In this document: positions 10,954 through 22,420 of the stretch, piece after piece
How the letters are laid out: every line of letters starts with the position of its first letter
Position numbering within the stretch: position 1 is the stretch's first letter
Assembly: GCF_024139115.2 (NCBI RefSeq)
Contig: NC_085141.1
Location: forward strand, 31,573,242 to 31,637,241
Reading direction: 5' to 3'
DNA length: 64,000 nt
Source: Armigeres subalbatus
Lineage: Eukaryota; Arthropoda; Insecta; Diptera; Culicidae
Position numbers and translations under genes: made by a program
The notes under the pieces: model-generated
The model's database searches: none
Seen by the model: only the letters and a program-made list of their open reading frames with translations
Told to the model about the DNA's origin: nothing

Positions 10954-12427
10954 CAGAGCCGTAGCGTGGACTCCAGGCGCCCTTGGCGAAATCTTTTTTG
11001 GGCGCCCCTCTCTTACTAAGGAAAAATGTGCAATATTTCACAATCCAATAACATTTTGAATCCCACCTTAAAGTTAACTTTTTACTAACGAGATTTTCTT
11101 CACTATGTTGGCACATCTTGTAGAACAGTCAGACTGAAAAGTTTAGCGGATTGAAGATGCTTCATATAACAAGTAGTATATTAGGCGGTATGTCCCTGGA
11201 ATGTTTTGAAATGTTGTGTTAGGATGTTAGGATGTTAGGATCTTGGCAGAGTCGTGGACATTTCTGGATCCTCGTATGGAATCTCTTGGAACATCCAGGC
11301 CGAAAAATCATTAAAATTGCTCATAGTGTTCTAACAGCTATTTCCTGCTCTTAATGGAAGGAACTAACGTACTTGCAAGTACATCGCAGAGAAACGAGAT
11401 TTGAACATCGTGACAAATCATATTCAAATATCAAATGGTTGGAACAAGAAAATCCAACTCTGAAGTGGATCGGTCGCTGATCGAAATCGCTAACGGATTT
11501 CGGATCAAAAAAGATACAATATAAGAATGGGTCTGTCAGTGGTTTGGAGGTACTTCGTTGGGTCAATAACTTCCAACTTTGAAGTAGTCGGAATCGACAG
11601 CGGAAGCAGGAGGTCCATGTGGTGAAGTGAGGCTATTAATGCTTTGATATCACATGCCTTGGCACATGTAGTATGTATTGCAGATAAATTTTGCTAATGT
11701 ACGAGAGCTGATAACCAAAGTAGTCATTTAAACAAGGTACATTATCACTGCTTATCGTAACGCCGCCAGGTCAAATTCGGCCATGATGATAATTGTTTGG
11801 ACTAAATGAAGGTTTTCTGAATGAAATGAGCAAATTTGTTTTAAATCTACACCATCCTTAACCTTACCCCTACCCAATATAAGTCATTAGAGCAAAAGGC
11901 CTTTTACAATTTTGGTCAACACCTGTGGCAGCTATAGGGCACTGCACGGAAGAATCTCTTTCTCTTTCGTTCCTCATAAATTTTGACGTTTACTGGCCTT
12001 GTTGTTTTCAAATTTCTTTGCAGCGAGAAAGAGACAAAGCAGTCCGTGCAGTGCCCTATTGTGCCCGAAAATGGGAACAATCCGATCTACAATTTTCTAA
12101 TAGGTAAGAAATTTATTTTGAGTGTTTTAGTGGAATGTCTTTTTCTTAGCCCCTTGTAACCGGTTCCGAAAGGCTCAGAGAAATCGAAATGGCAGTCAAA
12201 GTCAAGACCAAATCATTCAACTTGTTTATCTGAGATAGGAGAAAGATTAGATTTCTTGAAATATCTTCGCCATAGACCTTTGGACTTTGTGGTCGGTTTG
12301 TTATTATTTGGCTATGTAATGACTAAACTTGTTGTGTTTCCAATTCCCTAGTTCTTGATACCGGCGCCCCCTGAGGGCTGGCGCCCTTGGCGGTGGCCAA
12401 CCCGGCCAACCCCACGCTACGGCGCTG
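10954..12427. mobile_element. Non-autonomous hAT-like element
   Basis: The ends are inverted repeats CAGAGCCGTAGCGTGG and CCACGCTACGGCGCTG. An 8-bp target duplication flanks it, GATAGTTA at 10946-10953 and GATAGTTG at 12428-12435 (7 of 8 match). CAG-type ends plus an 8-bp duplication are the hallmark of hAT. GGCGCC-rich subterminal blocks are present on both sides. At 1474 bp it has no recognisable transposase. Confidence 0.85.
11935..12058. mobile_element. Foldback MITE nested in the hAT-like element
   Basis: Perfect 15-bp terminal inverted repeats TAGGGCACTGCACGG surround a 94-bp middle whose own flanks (TCTCTTTCTCTTTCG and its near complement) also pair. If the terminal TA is the target duplication, this is a TA-type MITE of 120 bp. 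Confidence 0.78.
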
Positions 12428-12500
12428 GATAGTTGTTATTGAATTTTTATGAGTGAAACAAAGGAGTTGTAATGAAAAGGTGAATAAAGTTATATTTTTT

Positions 12501-13184
12501 GCCTTTCTCGTATACTAAGTATACGTAAAGGCTATATGTTCACTCCAAAAACAAACTTTTTATAGAAGGCTCGGAGACCCATAGTGTTATATACCAATCG
12601 ACTCAGCTCGACGAATTGAGGTGATGTCTGTGTGTGTGTGCGTGTGTGTGTGTGTGTGTGTGTATGTGCGCACCAAAAGAGCAAAAAGTTTAGCTCACTT
12701 TTTTTGCACTTACCCTCAACCAATTTACTCGCAACAGGTTGCATTCGACGCATTATACTGCCCCATTGTTTCCTATTGAAAATTGGCCGGATCGGACTAT
12801 GGGCTTGGAAGTTATGGCCGAAATACTTTTCCTCATAAAAAAGCGCGTAAAAAAGTCTAGCTCACTTTTAATGCACTTACCCTAAACGGATTCCCTCACA
12901 ACAGACTGCATTCGACGCAGTATCTTACTCCATTGTTTCCTATTGAAAATTGGACGGATCGGACAATGGGTTTGGTAGTTATGGCCAAAATACTTTTTCT
13001 CATAAAAAAGCGCGTAAAAAAGTCTAGCTCACTTTTAATGCACTTACCCTGAACGGATTCCCTCACAACAGGCTGCATTCGACGCAGTATACTGCTCCAT
13101 TGTTTCCTATTGAAAATTGGACGGATCGGACAATAGGCTTGGTAGTTATGGCCAAAATACTATTTTTTACCGCACGAGAAAGGC
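12501..13184. mobile_element. TIR element with 167-bp tandem units
   Basis: The ends carry inverted GCCTTTCTCG and CGAGAAAGGC. The body has a TG microsatellite at 12626-12668, then three tandem units starting at 12688, 12855 and 13022 (period 167 bp, the third shorter). Each unit holds CATTGTTTCCTATTGAAAAT and ends AAAAAGCGCGTAAAAA. Similar sequence recurs at 26190-26390. Confidence 0.8.
12626..12668. repeat. (TG)n microsatellite
   Basis: A run of TG dinucleotides with a few CG and TA interruptions, inside the 167-bp-unit element. Confidence 0.95.
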
Positions 13185-13247
13185 ATCATCACCGCTAGGT
13201 GGATTAATCTGGGTTTTTATAAGAAACATTCTGTTAGACTTACAATC

Positions 13248-13513
13248 TTCTTCTTCTCTATATAATAAAAATGGTCTTTGTTCGTATCCGCATAACTCGA
13301 AAACGACTGGATAGATTTTCTTCGTTCCTTCAGCAATTATGTTCATAAACCTTTTCGACGGTTTCATATGACATTTCCTCATATAAAAATCAGTAGTAAA
13401 GTTGAGTAAATCGTGAAAAACTAAAATAAAGTGTCGTATGAAATTTTAGCATGGGTAGTTCACAACGCGCATTTTCGCCTACTATGCAGGACAACGTCTG
13501 CCGGGTCGACTAG
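13248..13513 (+). mobile_element. Helentron/HINE-like non-autonomous element
   Basis: The left end reads TTCTTCTCTATATAATAAAA followed by ATGG, and the right end is a GC-rich segment ACGTCTGCCGGGTCGACTAGT. Such ends (TCT-TATATAA start, hairpin plus CTAGT terminus, no inverted terminal repeats) resemble non-autonomous Helitron-like elements of insects. The assignment comes from remembered family features only. Confidence 0.5.
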
Positions 13514-13905
13514 TTATATATAACATTCGAGCAATGCCGTCCGTAGATCAGCACGTGGTCTATCTGTGAGCAAGTGTCGCCATTCGAATATTTCCATGTG
13601 TGTTTGCGGATATTCTTACGTGCGAAATAGGTACTGGTGATTGCAATCCCTCTAGCTGCCGATCTGCGCGTGACAATCTTTACATCGTGTGTTGGGTACT
13701 CTCCGTAGGCCTTTTCAAGGCTCTCATAGGGCGCATCCTTCACGTCTTGGTTAGTTTTACAGACGGCTTATTGGACCAGCGTAAATATCTTGTCTTACCA
13801 GAGGGCCGTGTAAGGTTTGCTTAGAATCCCACCCAACACCAAACTTGAGCTAGTGCGCTTCGAGCAGCACACTGTCAAACCCCACCGCATCCTAGGCAGT
13901 GGGTT
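13514..13905 (-). pseudogene. Minus-strand LINE fragment
   Basis: On the minus strand this carries the 5' leader of the same LINE family as 49.9-54.9 kb (13905 to about 13780, including the complement of CCCCACCGCATCCTAGGCAG), then part of its endonuclease (13743 to 13515, with a DHVLI motif). The endonuclease N-terminal half is deleted between them. Confidence 0.78.
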
Positions 13906-14480
13906 GGGCCCAAGGAGTCGTCAAGTTCTTGGGCATAGTCCCTGCAGCCCGAGCAAACCTGAAAAGAGCCTTGCTTATTAATTGTGGAGTTTAGTAGCAC
14001 ATTTTTTTTATATAAATTATTCTTCCACTTTTGATAGCTTTTTGATCAATATACTCGTCTGTGCAATTGATTATACAATAATTGCTTCGTCACAGCAAAC
14101 GGTTCTCTCAGAGTAATCCCATGCAAGAAGAGAGTGAAGAATGTGGAAATTTGCGCGCAATTATTCACAAACGTTTGCTTTACAATGTTTTCATTGAAGA
14201 AGTTTTTCATACTCTCTCGCGCACACGGTTCTCAAAGAGAGAAATTTCCCACGAACCAAGCGTCGCGTCGTCGCCATCGTGAAGAAAATATGCTGGTTTC
14301 TTGCGGTCGGTGCGACGGCGTGCGGATACCCCCGCAAATAAGCGTCGCGTCGTCGATCTGTTTACGCCTCATCGCATGGACTGAGCCCCGGTCCGTACTG
14401 CCGCGGCGAGGTGCAACCAGTGCGCAGCGCACTCATCTTCAATCGCGGCGCAACGCGGCGAACATGCACTGGATGCTAGT
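13906..14480. other. Upstream region of the first promoter
   Basis: AT-rich to about 14100, then GC-richer with repeated GCGTCGCGTCGTC-like stretches near 14265 and 14344. Several overlapping open frames occur but none is supported as a gene. It may hold regulatory sequence for the first exon. Confidence 0.35.
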
Positions 14481-14487
14481 GAAAATT

Positions 14488-14526
14488 TATAAAAGCATTT
14501 AACCAATTTCGACACCGCTCACTCGC
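14488..14526 (+). promoter_or_regulatory. Candidate core promoter of first exon 1A
   Basis: A TATA box TATAAAAG at 14488-14495 is followed by an initiator-like TCACTC whose A is at 14521, 33 bp downstream, close to the usual spacing. The sequence from there to the ATG at 15310 has no obligatory intron, so an 789-nt 5' UTR is possible. A better arthropod initiator TCAGTT at 14773 lacks a suitably placed TATA box. Confidence 0.5.
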
Positions 14527-15309
14527 AAGAAAGTGATTAAAGTGCTCGCATCGCATTACGCGTTTAGCCTACAGGGTACCCGCTCGGCAGTTTGTTTTTG
14601 CCTGGTAAAACCGGAGGGAGACGCAAACGCGCGCGCACAGTCGGCGATACTAACAGTCGGTGGCGGTCTTTCTTTGGCGCAAGGTCGAATCATCATCAGT
14701 CTCGCGAAAATATAAAAAATCGGTGCAGATTTTTAGTCCGGGTGAACCTCGAATCGATCGGTGCCAAGGCAGTCAGTTAGCATCCAGCGCCAGGACGGAT
14801 AGGATTCATCGTTTGGAGCGATCGAGCCTACAGATTGGAGGATAAGAAAGGAGCATAACTTTGACGAAGTCAGAGAAAAAGTCAGTACCCAGAATTGTTT
14901 CAGAAACAAAGTGTGCATTTGCATTTTTGATTTTTATCGGTTTCGAGGACAACATTTAGCCAATAGTGCGGAGATTGTTTGTTGGATAGCAAAATTGGTT
15001 GTGCAAAAGGTTTACATATTGCAAACAAGTGTTATTTAACAGTTTCGAAATTTGACTGGCATTGGTGCGAAATCGTTCGTAACATACATCGGAGCTTAGA
15101 ACCAAAGTGGTTCGGACGGTGATTGTGAAGTGGATCAGAGCTTCGTATAAAAAAAACACCCCCAAAACAGTTCAGTGCATTGAAATTCAAGTGTTGAGTG
15201 CTCAATTGTGCCAACAACGGTAAGCACGCTGTCCAGTCAAGAGGAGCAGCAGCAGCAGCAACCCAGTTCCAGTACTGCTAGTGGAGTTCCCCCCCAAATC
15301 GCAATCGAA
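14521..15309 (+). other. Probable 5' UTR of exon 1A
   Basis: The region runs from the candidate start site to the first ATG of the short coding exon. It has an AGC repeat (about 15244-15262) and a C-rich run near 15290. Splicing within the UTR cannot be excluded, since AACGGTAAGCAC near 15218 fits a donor. Confidence 0.45.
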
Positions 15310-15354
15310 ATGACGGACGTTGCCCACGAGCTCGGTGCTCTTAGATTGATAGTG
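15310..15354 (+). CDS. Costars-domain (ABRA-like) protein, first coding exon 1A
   Basis: This short exon encodes MTDVAHELGALRLIV and stops at a strong donor, GTG then GTGAGT at 15355. It ends in phase 0, which matches the phase-0 start of the common exon at 45259, so the joined frame stays open and gives a 189-residue protein. ABRA/STARS proteins bind actin and promote Rho-dependent SRF signalling in vertebrate muscle; that role is family knowledge and not shown here. Being 15 residues, the exon is supported by splice site, phase and upstream promoter features and not by homology. The intron to the next coding exon is about 29.9 kb, and exon 1B and the ORF at 43839 lie inside it. Confidence 0.6.
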
Positions 15355-15761
15355 GTGAGTTGTTCTTGCTTAAATCGATAACCTTAGTTTTCTGTACGTG
15401 TAGAAAATTTTCAAAACATTCAAGTTAAAGTTGAAATGATTATTTTAATATGCTTTGTTCGGGATATTCAGTTGAACTCTGCTGTTTAAATATCGAACAC
15501 TGAGCTGAATATAGAAGAACACTTGGGATCATTTCCATACGATCATATTAAATTTCTTCACAACGCACAAAAATGTTAATTTAACCGTTTTTTTTTTTGT
15601 ATTTTGTCCTAATTGTGTCGACCAAGTCGTTGAACTAAGAAACAAAATTGCCACAACCGAATCCTGAACATATTTTTTTTTTGTTTTTTTGAAAAGTTGG
15701 GTGATAACTTAAATTTAATTTTTGTGAAATGTGTATTAACAACCATTTCATGAACAAACTA

Positions 15762-16063
15762 AATCATCAATGAAATGTTGGAACTATCTTTTCATGAAAA
15801 AAAAAAACATTTCAGTTATTAGTAAAAAGCAACTCAAAGTTAAAAAATTCATGAGATATTAGAGACGGCCTTACAGTTGAAGTCAAAATATGTATCTATA
15901 AATATTACAACACCATGTTGTAATCTTTACAAATACTTATTTTGACGTCAACTGTTGGGCCATCTTTAGTGTCTCATTAATTTGTTAACTTTGAGTTGCT
16001 TTTTACTAATAACTGAAAAGTTTTTTTTTATAAAAGGATAGTTCCAACATTTCATTGGTGATT
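15762..16063. mobile_element. TA-flanked palindromic MITE
   Basis: Long terminal inverted repeats start AATCATCAATGAAATGTTGG; the partner arm ends with the complement apart from a few changes. Inner blocks (AGTTATTAGTAAAAAGCAAC and its complement) also pair, so most of the 302 bp folds back. TA flanks both ends (15760-15761 and 16064-16065). It lies just inside the first intron. Confidence 0.87.
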
Positions 16064-16065
16064 TA

Positions 16066-17711
16066 AATGGAATACATAGTACTGAACTCATCACACGACA
16101 GGATCTCAAAGTATTTATTTGTTTGAACTTCGCATTACCGTAGATGGATATAATTTCATAAATGTTTCATGAAATTGAATCGTTTCGATGATTGCTGAAA
16201 AGATCAAAGTTCGATGCCATGATTGGGAAGAGATAAAGATAGGAGCGAGACTAATTGTGATAAAAAAATGGAAAATAAAATCTAAGATTAGTAGATAATG
16301 GAAGCAATCCTGTATCTCGCAAAAAATGATAAATAACCACAAAAGTCAGTTCGCAAAGAGTTAATAGGGCGTGAAGGAATGAAAGTGCACGCGAAACCCC
16401 ACACTCGCGGATACGGGTCATAAATGTTGCAAATTGGGCGAAGAGGCTCAATGACAGTGGTTTCATCGATGTGACGATGTGGCAGCAGCACCAACAAACA
16501 GCTTGCTTTCGGTGAGGCTTTGGAGTGCTCCTCGCTAGCTAGTTAGCACGTACCTACAACACAAGACACAAGAAAACCTAACGGAAGAAAGTTTGGCGCT
16601 TCAGTTCGGTGCTTTTTGTTTACGAGCTTGAGCAGCAAGCAGCTCGAAAGCGTTTTTTTTTAGGCATGCACTTAGATGAAGGAGATTTTTTTAGTGTGAG
16701 AAAGTCTCGTTAAAAGCATTAATCGGAAATGACCGCACAAGTGAAAGGCTTTGGATCGGGTTAGAGCACTTGGAGCAATCTGCCCATATTGAGCTGTCGT
16801 CGACCTTGCTGCAGGGGTTCGAAACTTTTTGAGACCCTACGTGATTAGAGTGTGGGAGAAGTTCAAGATTTGACATGAGTGATAAAAAATAGGTTCTAAT
16901 CCAAGTATCAATCTCCATTCTGAATCTTTTTTAGGTTGTATTGTAAGGTCGTAAAATTGTATTCAGTGTTATTCCCCTGACATGCCTCAAGTCGTGCCTA
17001 GTACAAGACACTGGAAGAAGTCAGACAAAACTAGTCGCGAAATAATTTGAAGGATTTATTTGAACTATAAAAAATCTGATTTTCGGATGCCCGCACCATG
17101 TTCTTGAAAATGAACATAAGGTTTTGGACAATAAAGGGACTGAGTTCTTCTGATGCTTTTAGCCAATTGTACTTTCAAACCCGGCTCGTTTCCCAACATA
17201 TAGGTTTTTTTTAGAAGTCTGGGCTTCATATGACTCAAAGCTTCTCAAAAGGATAAAGTTCAAGCAAGTTCGGTGGGTTTTTGATACTTAAATAACCTTG
17301 TTGACCCTGCTCAGTAACAGACACAGACTCAACATTTTTGTGGCCTTCACCGGGTCAGCACACTTAGGTTAGCCACCGAATGACAGAATGACTTCACCAC
17401 ATTGTCGAGTTGTTGTATCCGGATTCATCTGTGGGTTACAGTCGGATGATTTCTGGTGGAGCTGCTCTCACTCCAATCCAATGCCATCTCGATTTCCACT
17501 TCACAGTTTTTAAGCTAGAAACAGTTATCAGCCTAGAAAAAGTAATTTAGAAAACCATGGCTTTTTATCAACTATTAGTAAAATAGAATGACACCAACAA
17601 AGGTTATCACCTGAGATTATCACTTGAGTCCCAAGTTGCTAGCAGTTGGTAAGTATTTTTAGAATGTTGTTTCAGTTTAACGAAATATTCGATAAAATAT
17701 TACGATTAAAG
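16066..17711. other. Intronic stretch, nothing recognised
   Basis: Mixed composition with poly-T runs and no supported gene or repeat. Short open frames on the minus strand at 16115-16497 have no recognisable domain. Confidence 0.4.
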
Positions 17712-18032
17712 CCCGGGTAGAAGCCATGAATAGAATAACAAAACATGATATGGACTTGATTGACATAAGAGATAAAATAACAGGCAACAATTTCAAAAAT
17801 TTGCACCGAAATATCATTTAAATATCAAGATATGTTATGGATAAGAACAAACTAATGGCACATGATATTGATAACTTCTTAAAAATATAATATCCTGATC
17901 TCCTCATGATATTTTAGTGCAAAATATTGTTATAGCCGTCTGATCTTTTATCTCTTATATCAGTCATGTCCATATCACATTTTGCTACCTAATCAACATT
18001 TGATATTATTGAGATATTTTCGTCTACTCGGG
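17712..18032. mobile_element. Imperfect foldback MITE
   Basis: The ends are inverted, CCCGGGTAGA and TCTACTCGGG, and larger internal arms pair (ACATGATATGGACTTGAT against the complement of TCAGTCATGTCCATATCAC, and AAGAGATAAAA against TTTTATCTCTTAT). About 321 bp, AT-rich, no ORF. Confidence 0.7.
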
Positions 18033-18210
18033 AAACATCACCACAACGAATACTCAATTTCGCTAAACTATCTGCTTGTTCATTGTCATAAATTTCACAA
18101 TGAGCAGGAACTCAAACAAATTTTATTTTATTTTTGTAATTGGTTTGTTCATGAAGGCTCAGACGTTTTCTAAAAACTTTACGGAGCCGAGTGCTATAGT
18201 TACAAAAATA

Positions 18211-18513
18211 TCATTTATTGTTCACATGACAACATTTTCGCTTAGGAACATGTTCGCTAGATCCTGTTGAAGCAAATTGGGCCCGACGCTGACTTGCCTC
18301 AAGCTTCCGTGCCTTCTCTTTCATCACGACTTTGAAGTCATTCACCAGTTTCGAGCAGTTAGGAATTCCGTACGTCCGCTGGATGAAATCATCATCAATC
18401 TCGATCCGTTGCTTCTCCGAATCCTCCTGTATCCACAATCCTGATTTCATTCGCAGCCGTTTCCCTTTTTTTCCTGGTCGGACAAGAACTTTTACGATTG
18501 AACATGTGTTCAA
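18211..18513 (-). pseudogene. Unrecognised open frame, possible gene remnant
   Basis: A 100-codon minus-strand frame has no ATG (it opens at a TTG) and ends at the stop at 18211. The translation has ordinary soluble-protein composition with a basic start (PGKKGKRLRMKSG), an acidic middle (EIDDDFIQRTYGIPNC) and a helical Lys/Arg-rich stretch (KEKARKLEASQRR). It looks more protein-like than other short frames here, but I cannot name a family. It could be a fragment of a retrotransposon protein, a processed pseudogene, or a minus-strand gene within the intron. Confidence 0.3.
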
Positions 18514-18599
18514 TGGAATGTATGAGAAAAATCAATCGGACTTCGTTAAGTGTGTGACTGCGGTCAAAGTTTGACTGTATGGGAGAATTTTGAAATCTG

Positions 18600-20293
18600 A
18601 ATTTCTTGTTGATGCCAATTGTCTTAGAAATGTATGAAACGTCGAGATCTGATGTTATCTCAAAAACAAAAAAATTAAAAACTTTTTGGATTTAAGTTGA
18701 AAACATTGTAATTCCTACATGGTTCAATTCAACCAGAGGAAAAATTCTAACTGCCAGAGGCAATTGAAATGTATTAATAATAACTAAAAATATAACATAG
18801 CAAATAAGGATGATAGTGTTAAGAAAACACGGAACACCTAGTCTAAGAGATGAATGCAAAAAAAAAAGAAAAAAAAAATTTAAGTTAAGTTTAAGTAAAA
18901 ACTTTTTGGCACTTAACTTTTTTTTAAGACCTTGGATTTTAAAAAAAAAATTTTTTTTTTGTTTTGAACACGAAAAATTTTGAAACATGAAAGCCAACCC
19001 CCCCCCCCCCAGGGAAACAGGAAAATTTCTAAATCGATTTTTTTTATGCCAAATGTCTTAGAAATGCATGAAACGTCGAGGTCTGATGTTATCTAAAAAA
19101 AACTATTGAGAAAAATTGACTTTTTGAGACTTTTTTTTATACCAAATGTCTTAGAAATTCATTAAACGTCAAGATCTGATGTTATCTCGTAAAAAAAATC
19201 AACTAAATTGTTTTTTTGGGCCTTCAAGTTTTTTCGAAATCGATTTTTTTTATGCTAAATGTCTTAGAAATGCATGAAACGTCAAGATCTGGTGTTATCT
19301 CGAAACAAATTATTTTTAGAAGAAAATTGCTCTTTGGGACCTTTTTTATGTCACATGTCTTAGAAATGCATGAATATTGAGATCAGAAACGTCGAGATCT
19401 GATGTTATTTGAAAAAAAAAAACTATTGAGAAAAATTGACTTTTTGAGACTTTTTTTATACCAAATGTCTTAGAAATGCATGAAACGTCGAGATCTGATG
19501 CTATTTCGTAAAAAAATCAACGAAATTGTTTTTTTTTCTGGAGCCTTTAATTTTTTTCGAAATCGAGATTTTTTTAAGCTGAATGTTTTAGAAATCCATG
19601 AAACGTGTGTTTCATCTAGAATTTTTTTATGAAAAAAAAATGACTTTTTGGGACTTACAAAAATTTCGGGACTTTATTTCGAAATCGATTTTTTTTATGC
19701 CAAATGTCTTTCAAAAAAATTGTTTTCGAGATAACACCAGATCTCGAAGTTTCATGCATTTCTAAGACATTTGACATCAAAAAAAATCTCAAAAGGTCAA
19801 TTTTTCTCAAAAGTTGTTTTAGATAACATCAGATCTCAACGTTTCATGCATTTCTAAGACATTTGACATTAAAAAAAATCTATTTCGAAATTTTCCCGTA
19901 CCCCTCTCCCCCTCTCCTTGGAAATTTTTTTCGTGTTTCAAAACATGGGTGGCATTGCGCATCTCGACTCGAAACGAGCAGCACGCTAAAAATGAACTAC
20001 TCAAAATTGAGTCGAATCCGACTCATTTTCATTAAAAACGGGACAACTCAAAATTTGAGTAAAAGATACTACTTCAATAAAATGATGATTGCACTTAAAC
20101 TAGGAGTCTGTTTGTCGTAAAATGCACTTAGATAGATCATTATTTTATTGAAGTAGTATATGTTACTCAAATTTTGAGTTATCCTGTTTTAATGAAAATG
20201 AGTCGGATTCGACTCAATTTTGAGTAGTTCATTTTTAGCGTGAAACCATGCAAACTGTTATACGAAAGAGCTGTCGAAAGGAGATGCGCAATG
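18600..20293. repeat. Degenerate tandem and inverted repeat array
   Basis: A block near AATGTCTTAGAAATGCATGA with GATCTGATGTTATCT recurs on the plus strand around 18611, 19046, 19139, 19251, 19347, 19458 and 19577 (spacing about 90-120 bp, first copy apart). It then appears inverted at 19720-19780 and 19817-19870. Flanking inverted blocks (GAACACGAAAAA near 18965 and its complement near 19930; CATTGCGCATCTC at 19952 and its complement at 20281) show a large foldback structure, later entered by the MITE at 19982. Confidence 0.72.
19982..20242. mobile_element. Long-TIR MITE, family C, copy 1
   Basis: The arms begin CACGCTAAAAATGAACTAC and run for about 105 bp around a short middle. A longer copy lies at 48338-48666. 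The repeated motif AGTCGAATCCGACTC makes each arm itself self-complementary. There is no ORF. Confidence 0.87.
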
Positions 20294-20694
20294 AGTTTCC
20301 CCCCTTGACAAATTTTTCAAAACAGTCAAACGTTGACCGCTTTGGTCAAACACTTGAAAAAGTCTGATTGAGCTGCAATTTTGCATAGGGTCTTTTTTCG
20401 AGGAGATGGAACTTTTGAGCACTACCCGTTTTTGAAATTCGAAAAGTCGATTTTCATTGGCACCCTAATGTGTTCTTTAAGCCGTCATAAAACACTCTCA
20501 CAATCCGTTTATTAACCACATTCGACGGCAGGATTGCCTCGTCCACGTCTATATACACGCCTCTAACGCCAATGAAAACATGATCCAGCCCTAGGTTTGC
20601 AGGAAACCTATCACGAATAATGCGTTTTACCTTTCCGCGTTTGTTTGACCACCAATAACAAACGAAAACGAAATTCCACCGTATTAACAAACAT
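20243..20694. other. Intronic stretch between two MITEs
   Basis: Contains the right inner arm of the foldback array (to about 20293). A minus-strand open frame at 20454-20801 runs into the next MITE and has no recognised domain. Confidence 0.35.
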
Positions 20695-20855
20695 TTCTCG
20701 CTAAACTTTCCAAAAGGACCTAAGTAACATTTTTTTTCATGAATTAATTTGAATATGGCAATCAATAGACCAATATGAAAGATTTTGATTGCAGCCTTCA
20801 AATTAGTTCATAAAAAAGAGGGTACTAAGGTCCTTTTGAAAAGTTAAGCGAGATT
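20695..20855. mobile_element. Palindromic MITE, family A, copy 2
   Basis: Starts TTCTCGCTAAACTTTCC and ends GAAAAGTTAAGCGAGA. It is a diverged copy of the elements at 362-524 and 62847-63009, with several substitutions in the right arm. Confidence 0.82.
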
Positions 20856-22420
20856 TTATTCATTTTGAAAATTGTTTCCTCCTAGCCAGCAGTACAGAGA
20901 GCCAAATTTCCCGTTCAATACGTACTGGTGGAGAACAATGACATCAGGCTAATAATAGCACCGAAAAACTGATAATACACAAAAGCGCAACAGCTGAGCA
21001 ACTGAAACAACTTTGATTTTTTTTCATTCCTTTATTTATTTGATATAGGCACTCTGTGTTACTTGACCGCTATTGTGCCGAGATCTACTTTGGTATTCTG
21101 CAGCCAAAATCCACACAGAATCTATTTTTAGATTTTTCCATTATTCATTGTTGTTGTCGTTGCCGGTCCATCTCGTCGTGAGTCCATTGTGTTCGTTTTA
21201 TCCATGTCGTGTATCCAATGATCGTTGCATTGTCCGGTTGCCATTTATCCGGGTAACCGTTGGAGGAATGCCTCCGAAAAGAACAAGTAGTAGTCAGTAG
21301 TCATCAGGCAGCTGTGACGGTGAAGCGTGCACCCCAATACTGGGAATCGAACCCATGACCATTCGATTGAAAGGCGAACGTGTAGCCAACTACGCTACGG
21401 GACCCCCCCCTAAACAAAAAACTGAGTGACACTGACACTACGATACCGAAACTACTGTAAGTAATAACATTTCGGCTTCCTAAAATGATGTCCAAGGTCG
21501 CCCTACACGTAACCTTGCATCGTTGCCAGAACGTCGAACGTTCACCCTTTGTTTTCCGATGTGGCTTCGACTGGGACGACATGGGACGGCTGAAGCATGA
21601 CAAAAATGCTGTTCGAATTTTCTCCGCGTCTAAAGATAGACTTCCTTCCTAGCTGGTAGGTACGTAACTGTAACAAAATCACCAATCGCCATGCTGATGC
21701 AACAACTAATTTGAATCAAATACATTGTGAAAGGTGGGACATCCATGAAGACGACGTCCAATGAACTTTGCGAAACCAACTCTTCATATGTGCAGGCATG
21801 GGGACCTGAGTCGTTCAATTTATCGCCGTTTGCTCCGAACGAAAACAAATGTCCCTTTGTCTGAACGAACATGCGGTGCAAAATTGGTACCGAGTGACGC
21901 GCTTTCCCATAGAAGACGGAAACATTTGACAAACGACAACAATGTTGACGAGTTCAGAACCTCGGAAAAACGGCTTTACGGTAAACATCCGCCCCATCAC
22001 GTCAGCGTCAAGTGCGTAAATAGTATTTTGACGCCCTATTTTGGAATTTCCATTTGCAAATCGAAGTAACCCCCACAACATTAGGTGGCTTGCTATGATT
22101 TCTGACTCAAAAGTGGCTACAGACAGCAGATCAGATCGGTTATGTCATTAACATGGTGATTAACAGCGCTGAAGGCATTTCCACTGCACAATGACGCATT
22201 CCACCTTTGTTCCGAAGGTGATAAGTTTTGGTCATTAGACGAACCTATTTATCTAATTGTTTTAAATTGATGATTGTCTCTGGTTTTTATTATCAAGCCA
22301 CATGATTTTGTGTTAATTAGCTTTTAGACGGCGTAACCCAAGATTGGTTCGTTAGGTGGAACACATTTATTACAAAGAAAATTTATGAACTTTTTTCTCT
22401 CACTGACTCACGGACTTGAA
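20856..22420. other. Intronic stretch with one tRNA-like block
   Basis: Apart from the tRNA-like sequence at about 21325-21405, I see no supported gene. Overlapping open frames at 21630-22081 on both strands show no domain I recognise. Confidence 0.35.
21325..21405 (-). repeat. tRNA-like SINE head or tRNA pseudogene
   Basis: On the minus strand a B box GGTTCGATTCC (complement at 21343-21353) follows an A-box-like GTAGCGTAGTTGGC by normal tRNA spacing. The acceptor ends do not pair well and the anticodon arm is irregular, so it is not a credible functional tRNA. No clear tail or target duplication was found. Confidence 0.5.

Noticed and set aside
21325..21405. A functional tRNA gene on the minus strand
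   Set aside because: A and B boxes are present but the acceptor stem does not pair and the anticodon arm is irregular, so it is recorded only as a tRNA-like repeat.
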